NCBI GenBank assembly: GCA_011525385.1
Contig: WTGF01000125.1
Location: 1 to 64,000, forward strand
Direction: 5' to 3'
DNA: 64,000 bases
DNA from: Chloroflexota bacterium
GTDB lineage: Bacteria; Chloroflexota; Anaerolineae; Aggregatilineales; Phototrophicaceae
The notes under the pieces are model-generated. The model had not been told where the DNA came from. It searched no databases and was given only the letters and a program-made list of their open reading frames with translations. Shown here piece by piece: positions 58,671 through 64,000 of this stretch. Made by a program: the position numbers and the translations under genes. Position 1 is the stretch's first letter. Each line of letters starts with the position of its first letter.

Positions 58671-58920
58671 ACGCAAACGCATGATTGGAACGGTCGTCAG
58701 CGACAAGATGCAAAAGACGGTTGTCGTCGCAATTGAGAACCGTAAGATGCACCCGATATATCGTAAAGTTGTGACGTCGACGAAAAAGGTCATGGCGCAC
58801 GACGAGACCGGCGCTGGCATCGGTGCGGTTGTACGCATTGTGCAAAGTCGCCCAATCAGCAAACGTAAACGCTGGGTCGTAGAATCCGTGCTGGAACAGC
58901 CGGCCGAACTGGGATCATAA
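58660..58920 (+). CDS. rpsQ: 30S ribosomal protein S17
   Basis: KRMIGTVVSDKMQKTVVVAIENRKMHPIYRKVVTSTKKVMAHDE. Confidence 0.97.
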   Translation: MPNRRKRMIGTVVSDKMQKTVVVAIENRKMHPIYRKVVTSTKKVMAHDETGAGIGAVVRIVQSRPISKRKRWVVESVLEQPAELGS

Positions 58921-58932
58921 GGAGAGTCCACG

Positions 58933-59304
58933 ATGATTCAGACAGAATCTCGTCTGAAAGTCGCTGATAACAGTGGAGCGCAAGAGATCCTGGTTATCCG
59001 TGTCATAGGCGGGTCGCGGGTCAAGTATGGTCATGTTGGCGATATCGTGGTGGGTACGGTGAAATCGGCATCGACCTCCAGCGCGGTAAAAAAGGGCGAA
59101 TTGGTACGCGCGGTGATCGTGCGAACGCACAAAGAGTATCGCCGCGCCGATGGCTCGAGCATCCGTTTTGACGACAACGCTGCGGTGGTCCTGGCGGAAG
59201 ATCTGGAAAACCCGCGCGGCACCCGCGTGTTTGGACCGGTCGCGCGCGAACTGCGTGACAAAGGCTTTATGAAAATTGTGTCGCTGGCGCCAGAAACGCT
59301 GTAA
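58933..59304 (+). CDS. rplN: 50S ribosomal protein L14
   Basis: [56 protein letters not shown]. Confidence 0.98.
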   Translation: MIQTESRLKVADNSGAQEILVIRVIGGSRVKYGHVGDIVVGTVKSASTSSAVKKGELVRAVIVRTHKEYRRADGSSIRFDDNAAVVLAEDLENPRGTRVFGPVARELRDKGFMKIVSLAPETL

Positions 59305-59318
59305 ACGAGGGAAGTATC

Positions 59319-59645
59319 ATGCAACGTGTGAAACAAGGCGACACTGTCGAAGTGATCGCCGGGAAGGACAAAGGCCTGCGCGGCGAGGTTGTGCGCGTGC
59401 TAATCAAGAAAGACCGCGTGATCATCAATGGCGTTAACATCATGAAACGACATCGTAAAGCGCGTCCCGCGCCCGGCGGCCAGCAGATCCCGGCGCAGAT
59501 TATCGAATTCGAAGCGCCGCTGCATTTGTCGAACGTGATGGTGGTTTGTGGCAGTTGCGACGAGCGAACCCGTGTGGGCTATCGCAGGACCGATGATGGC
59601 ATCAAATCACGCTTTTGTAAAAAATGTGATAGCAATATCAGCTAG
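59319..59645 (+). CDS. rplX: 50S ribosomal protein L24
   Basis: VKQGDTVEVIAGKDKGLRGEVVRVLIKKDRVIINGVNIMKRHRK. Confidence 0.97.
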   Translation: MQRVKQGDTVEVIAGKDKGLRGEVVRVLIKKDRVIINGVNIMKRHRKARPAPGGQQIPAQIIEFEAPLHLSNVMVVCGSCDERTRVGYRRTDDGIKSRFCKKCDSNIS

Positions 59646-59664
59646 CGACGGAGCGAGGTGAATT

Positions 59665-60207
59665 ATGGAAAACCGCATGTACACCCGCTATCAGGAAGAG
59701 GTTATACCGGTCTTGCAGCAAGAGTTTGGCTATACCAATCTGATGCAAGTCCCAATCATTAGCAAGATAACGGTTAATGTCGGTGTTGGCGAAGCGATCG
59801 ATGAACCCAAGTCCCTGGACGGCGCCGTCGAGGATCTGAAAGTGATCACCGGCCAGCAGCCGATTGTAACCCGCGCTAAAAAGAGTATTGCGACTTATAA
59901 GTTGCGCGAAGGGCGCGCCATCGGCGCAAAAGTGACCTTGCGCAAGCAAAGGATGTGGTCGCTGTACGATCGCCTGGTCAACATCGCCTTGCCGCGTATT
60001 CGTGACTTCCGCGGCGTATCGCCCAAGCTGGACGGCCGTGGGAATTTCACGGTCGGCCTGCGCGAGCAACTGGTCTTCCCAGAAATCGACTTTGACAAGA
60101 TCGACAAAGTGCGCGGGATGGAAATCACGATTGTCACGACGGCAAAAACTGACGAGGAAGGACGCCGTTTGCTTTCGCTGCTCGGTATGCCTTTCCAGGG
60201 AAATTAG
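59665..60207 (+). CDS. rplE: 50S ribosomal protein L5
   Basis: [49 protein letters not shown]. Confidence 0.98.
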   Translation: MENRMYTRYQEEVIPVLQQEFGYTNLMQVPIISKITVNVGVGEAIDEPKSLDGAVEDLKVITGQQPIVTRAKKSIATYKLREGRAIGAKVTLRKQRMWSLYDRLVNIALPRIRDFRGVSPKLDGRGNFTVGLREQLVFPEIDFDKIDKVRGMEITIVTTAKTDEEGRRLLSLLGMPFQGN

Positions 60208-60217
60208 AGGGACGTAT

Positions 60218-60400
60218 ATGGCGAAGAAATGTATGCAGTATCGGGAACAGCGGCGCAAATTCGATGTGCGCGTGCGGAATCGTTGCAAGGTATGTGGACG
60301 CCCACGCGCTTATATCCGCCGTTTTGGTTTGTGCCGGATTTGCTTCCGCGAGATGGCGCTAAACGGCGAGATTCCCGGCGTTGTAAAGTCGAGCTGGTAG
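60218..60400 (+). CDS. rpsN: 30S ribosomal protein S14 type Z (zinc-binding)
   Basis: [38 protein letters not shown] with CxxC...CxxC. Confidence 0.97.
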   Translation: MAKKCMQYREQRRKFDVRVRNRCKVCGRPRAYIRRFGLCRICFREMALNGEIPGVVKSSW

Positions 60401-60412
60401 GAGGCGGTAACG

Positions 60413-60826
60413 GTGTCTAATGTGACAAATGATCCCATTGCTGATATGTTGACGCGCGTCCGCAATGCGTTGACAGCGGGCAAGCTCGAGGTGATCGTAC
60501 CCAAATCGAACATAAAGATCGAGATCGCCCGCATCCTGAAGGAAGAGGGCTATGTGGGAGACTACTCGATTGGCGATGAGACCCCGGTGCCGCTGATTCA
60601 TATTCAGTTGAAGTATTTCGGTTCTCGCCGAGATCGGCGCCCGGTCATCACGCAGCTCAGGCGCATCAGTAAGCCGGGACGCCGCGTATATCGCAAGCGC
60701 AGCGAACTGCCGATCGTTTTGAGCGGAACCGGCATCGCCATCGTAACAACGCCGAAAGGCGTCATGACGGCGCAACAAGCCCGTCGCAGCGGCGTCGGTG
60801 GCGAAGTGCTCTGTTATATCTGGTAG
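60413..60826 (+). CDS. rpsH: 30S ribosomal protein S8
   Basis: NDPIADMLTRVRNALTAGKLEV; GIAIVTTPKGVMTAQQARRSGVGGEVLCYIW; GTG start. Confidence 0.97.
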   Translation: MSNVTNDPIADMLTRVRNALTAGKLEVIVPKSNIKIEIARILKEEGYVGDYSIGDETPVPLIHIQLKYFGSRRDRRPVITQLRRISKPGRRVYRKRSELPIVLSGTGIAIVTTPKGVMTAQQARRSGVGGEVLCYIW

Positions 60827-60841
60827 GAGAAGGGAACGATC

Positions 60842-61390
60842 ATGTCTCGCATTGGAAAGCAACCAGTCGTCCTTCCGGACAAGGTGACAGTCACAATCGA
60901 AAAGAATTCGGTCACGGTAAGGGGCCCCAAGGGCGAGCTATCGCAGGACTTCAATCCGGAGATGTCGATCCGGCAAGATGACGGAACTCTGATCGTCGAG
61001 CGCCCGACGGACTTGCGCCACCACAAAGCATTGCACGGTTTGACACGCGCTTTGCTGGCGAACATGGTGACTGGCGTTTCCCAAGGTTATCGCAAAACAT
61101 TGGAGATTCAAGGTGTCGGTTATCAGGCGATTTTGCAGGGCAAAAATCTGCAATTGCGGCTTGGCCACTCACACGAGATCCTTGTCGAGCCCCCAGAGAA
61201 TATCAGCTTTGATGTTCCGAAGGATTCGCGCGGCTCTATCATCCATGTGGACGGAATCAACAAACAGGTCGTTGGTCAGGTAGCGGCGGATATCCGCGGA
61301 TGGCGGCCGCCAGAACCCTATAAAGGAAAGGGCGTTCGCTATTTTGGGGAATATGTCCGGCGCAAGGCCGGTAAGGCTGGCAAGAAATAA
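60842..61390 (+). CDS. rplF: 50S ribosomal protein L6
   Basis: MSRIGKQPVVLPDKVTVTIEKNSVTVRGPKGEL; EPYKGKGVRYFGEYVRRKAGKAGKK. Confidence 0.98.
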   Translation: MSRIGKQPVVLPDKVTVTIEKNSVTVRGPKGELSQDFNPEMSIRQDDGTLIVERPTDLRHHKALHGLTRALLANMVTGVSQGYRKTLEIQGVGYQAILQGKNLQLRLGHSHEILVEPPENISFDVPKDSRGSIIHVDGINKQVVGQVAADIRGWRPPEPYKGKGVRYFGEYVRRKAGKAGKK

Positions 61391-61445
61391 GGCCCGCGGC
61401 GGTGATGCCCATCGTCGTGTGACCAGAAAACATGAGGTTGGATAA

Positions 61446-61820
61446 ATGGCTGACATTGTAGGTCGCAGGAAGTATCTCGCTCGCAAGCGGCGCCATCGTC
61501 GCGTTCGCAGGCATATTTCCGGAACGCCACAGCGTCCGAGGATGAATGTCTATCGCAGCAACCGCAACATCTTCGTTCAGGTGATTGATGATATCGAAGG
61601 GCGCACTTTGGTTTCTTGCTCGACGATAGACAAGGACGTCGCGCCGGCATTGGCCGACAAGAACAAAGTCGAAGCGGCTAACATTGTCGGAAAGAAGATC
61701 GCGGAGCGAGCGCGGGAAGCGGGCATAAGCACCGTGGTATTTGATCGCGGAGGCTTCAAATACTCCGGACGCGTGGCGGCGGTGGCACAGGGCGCCCGCG
61801 AAGCCGGGCTGGAATTATAG
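61446..61820 (+). CDS. rplR: 50S ribosomal protein L18
   Basis: [56 protein letters not shown]. Confidence 0.97.
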   Translation: MADIVGRRKYLARKRRHRRVRRHISGTPQRPRMNVYRSNRNIFVQVIDDIEGRTLVSCSTIDKDVAPALADKNKVEAANIVGKKIAERAREAGISTVVFDRGGFKYSGRVAAVAQGAREAGLEL

Positions 61821-61835
61821 GCGTGGAGTAAAGAT

Positions 61836-62399
61836 ATGGCAGACAACAGACGTCGGGATTCGCGCAGGAACCAGGATGAGCGCGATGAACTGGATGAACG
61901 CGTAGTAGATATTCGCCGCGTTGCCAAGGTGATCAAAGGCGGGCGTCGCTTCGCCTTCCGGACCGTAGTGGTCGTTGGCGACAACAGAGGCAATGTCGGC
62001 ATTGGTATCGGCAAGGCGCGGGCCGTCCCGGACAGCATCCGCAAAGCTGCCGAGCGCGCGCGCCGCAATATCGAAAAAGTGGCGCTTTCAGGCACGACCA
62101 TCCCCTACACGGTCACAGGCCGTCATGGCGGCGCTCGCGTATTGCTGAAGCCGGCTGCTCCTGGTACGGGCGTAATCGCTGGCGGCGGCGTGCGCGCTGT
62201 GCTGGAAGTCGTTGGCGTGCGCAATATTTTGACCAAGAGCCAAGGCAGCGCCAACTTGCTCAACGTAACCATGGCGACGCTCGACGCGCTGAAGCAATTG
62301 CGCGGCGCGGAACAATTGGCGCAAATGCGCGGCAAGCAGGTGCACGAGGTCGCCCCGGTTTGGGAACGTCGCAGCGCTCGAGGGGCGGACCATGAGTGA
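61836..62399 (+). CDS. rpsE: 30S ribosomal protein S5
   Basis: [43 protein letters not shown]. Confidence 0.98.
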   Translation: MADNRRRDSRRNQDERDELDERVVDIRRVAKVIKGGRRFAFRTVVVVGDNRGNVGIGIGKARAVPDSIRKAAERARRNIEKVALSGTTIPYTVTGRHGGARVLLKPAAPGTGVIAGGGVRAVLEVVGVRNILTKSQGSANLLNVTMATLDALKQLRGAEQLAQMRGKQVHEVAPVWERRSARGADHE

Positions 62400-62595
62400 G
62401 CAACGTGGAAAAATGCTAAAGGTTACCTTGGTTAAAAGTCCCATCGGCTATAACAGCAAGCAGAAAGCTACCATCAAGTCGCTTGGTTTGCGACGTATGG
62501 GGCGCGCGGTGCTGATCGGCGACGCGCCTCAGATTCGTGGAATGATCGCCAAGGTCAGCCACCTGGTCAAAGTCGAAGAGGTCGACGAATCATGA
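62392..62595 (+). CDS. rpmD: 50S ribosomal protein L30
   Basis: [30 protein letters not shown]. Confidence 0.96.
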   Translation: MSEQRGKMLKVTLVKSPIGYNSKQKATIKSLGLRRMGRAVLIGDAPQIRGMIAKVSHLVKVEEVDES

Positions 62596-63119
62596 AATTG
62601 CATGACTTGAAACCAGATCCCGGTTCGAAACGCAAGCGCAAACGCGTTGGCCGCGGCATTGCGGCCGGCAAGGGAAAAACAGCGGGACGTGGCCACAAAG
62701 GACAGGGCGCGCGCAGCGGTGGAGGCAAAGGCCCCTACTTTGAAGGCGGCCAATTGCCATTGGTGCGACGGCTTCCCTTTAAGCGCGGTTTCACCAACAT
62801 ATTCGCTATCACTTATCAGGAAGTGAATGTGGACATGATAGAAGCGCGCTTTGATGACGGCGCTGTCGTCAACGGCGCGTCCTTAAAGGCAGCGGGCCTG
62901 GTTCGCAAGGCTGATGAACCGATCAAGGTGCTCGGCCGCGGCGAACTGGGCAAAAAGCTGGAAGTGCATGCGAACAAGTTCACAAAAAGCGCCGCGGAAA
63001 AGATCGAAGGCGCCGGCGGCAGCGTCAATCGGCTGCCGCTCAAGGTGACGGGCGCGCGCGCGACCGTCAAAAAACTGCGCAAAGTCGATTTGGAGCGGCT
63101 CTACGGCAACAGCGAGTAG
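62592..63119 (+). CDS. rplO: 50S ribosomal protein L15
   Basis: [44 protein letters not shown]. Confidence 0.98.
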   Translation: MKLHDLKPDPGSKRKRKRVGRGIAAGKGKTAGRGHKGQGARSGGGKGPYFEGGQLPLVRRLPFKRGFTNIFAITYQEVNVDMIEARFDDGAVVNGASLKAAGLVRKADEPIKVLGRGELGKKLEVHANKFTKSAAEKIEGAGGSVNRLPLKVTGARATVKKLRKVDLERLYGNSE

Positions 63120-63281
63120 AGCATGCAGCTGAACGGCCTGCTCAGTTGCAGCAAGGTCGCGCAGGCTGTTTGAGTCGTCTGTCGCGTTCTTGCGTATACG
63201 CTGTATGCGCTCAATATGGCGGGCGCCGACGAAACAAGCGCATTTTTTCCTGCGGGTAGCTTATATCGAAGGACGAGGGTT

Positions 63282-64000
63282 ATGATACAAGCTTTGCGTA
63301 ACGCATGGCGTTTGCCCGATGTAAGGAACAAACTGCTATTTACCGGATTTATTCTCGTGGTCTACCAGTTCGCGGCCCACGTGCCTGTTGTCGGCGTGGA
63401 TCGCGTTGCCCTGCGGCAGGTATTTGAAAGCGGCAGCAGCGCCGGCAACTTGATTCAGGTGATGAATCTTCTCTCCGGCGGCGCGGTCGCCAACTTCAGT
63501 GTGATCGCGAATGGCGTGTATCCCTACATCACGGCTTCAATCATCTTCCAGTTGCTAGTGCCGATTGTGCCCGCGTTAGAACGGATCCAGCGTGAGCCGG
63601 GCGGACAAGAAAAGATCCAACGATACACCTATTATGTCGCCATCCCGATGGCGGTATTGCAAGCGCTGGGTCAGATCAGCATCTTCAACCTGGCAACCGG
63701 CACAGGTACGGAGATAATCCCTGGCTTTGGTTTTGGGGTTGGCAGTAATCTCCTGTTGACGGTATCGGTCTTGACGACCATGACTGCCGGTACGATGTTT
63801 GCTATTTGGCTGGGCGAGCTAATCACCGAACAAGGCATCGGCAACGGTATTTCAATTATCATTTTCGCCGGTATCGTCGCGCAAGCGCCGCAAAACCTGA
63901 TTCGATTGCTCACCCAGCAACCGGATCGCAGTGTGTACAATCTGGTGCTATTTGTCATCATCACCATTTTGAGCGTTTTGGCGGTGGTTGTCATTCAAGA
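63282..64000 (+). CDS. secY: Protein translocase subunit SecY (truncated at window end)
   Basis: My translation from ATG 63282: MIQALRNAWRLPDVRNKLLFTGFILVVYQFAAHVPVVGVD...GVYPYITASIIFQLL...LGELITEQGIGNGISIIIFAGI; open to window edge. Confidence 0.96.
   Translation, partial: MIQALRNAWRLPDVRNKLLFTGFILVVYQFAAHVPVVGVDRVALRQVFESGSSAGNLIQVMNLLSGGAVANFSVIANGVYPYITASIIFQLLVPIVPALERIQREPGGQEKIQRYTYYVAIPMAVLQALGQISIFNLATGTGTEIIPGFGFGVGSNLLLTVSVLTTMTAGTMFAIWLGELITEQGIGNGISIIIFAGIVAQAPQNLIRLLTQQPDRSVYNLVLFVIITILSVLAVVVIQ

Noticed and set aside
1-64000. CRISPR arrays, rRNA genes, phage or transposase genes
   Set aside because: No regularly spaced direct repeats, no rRNA sequence motifs, and no transposase/integrase domains recognised in the ORFs.

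Overview
The window looks like one contig from a high-GC bacterium. Chloroflexota-like is an inference from gene content and from the S12/NuoJ/RpoB architecture; I ran no search. From left to right it contains: the truncated 3' end of a membrane glycosyltransferase-like gene; a minus-strand sugar-uptake and catabolism cassette (RpiR regulator, solute-binding protein, two ABC permeases, class II aldolase, an ADP-dependent phosphofructokinase/glucokinase-like kinase, methyltransferase); an rpoB with no rpoC beside it; a complete 14-subunit complex I operon (nuoA-N) carrying several unusual insertions; an accessory stretch (EamA transporter, phytanoyl-CoA dioxygenase, YbaK-like deacylase, GT39-like protein, mfd, beta-lactamase-like hydrolase, Pth-TPR fusion, nitrilase-like hydrolase, ABC exporter, lipoprotein, FAD oxidoreductase, alpha/beta hydrolase, acyl-CoA dehydrogenase); and the canonical str-S10-spc ribosomal cluster from rpsL to a truncated secY. 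The points most worth following up are: (1) NuoJ with a ~250-aa insertion resembling tandem DUF4397 domains, plus Cys-pair and His-rich insertions in NuoH and NuoL; (2) four copies of a ~95-100 bp dispersed intergenic repeat with a conserved hairpin; (3) the aldolase/ADP-kinase sugar cassette with a two-operator promoter; (4) orphan rpoB with a ~150-aa insertion; (5) a perfect 16-bp inverted repeat spanning a promoter.
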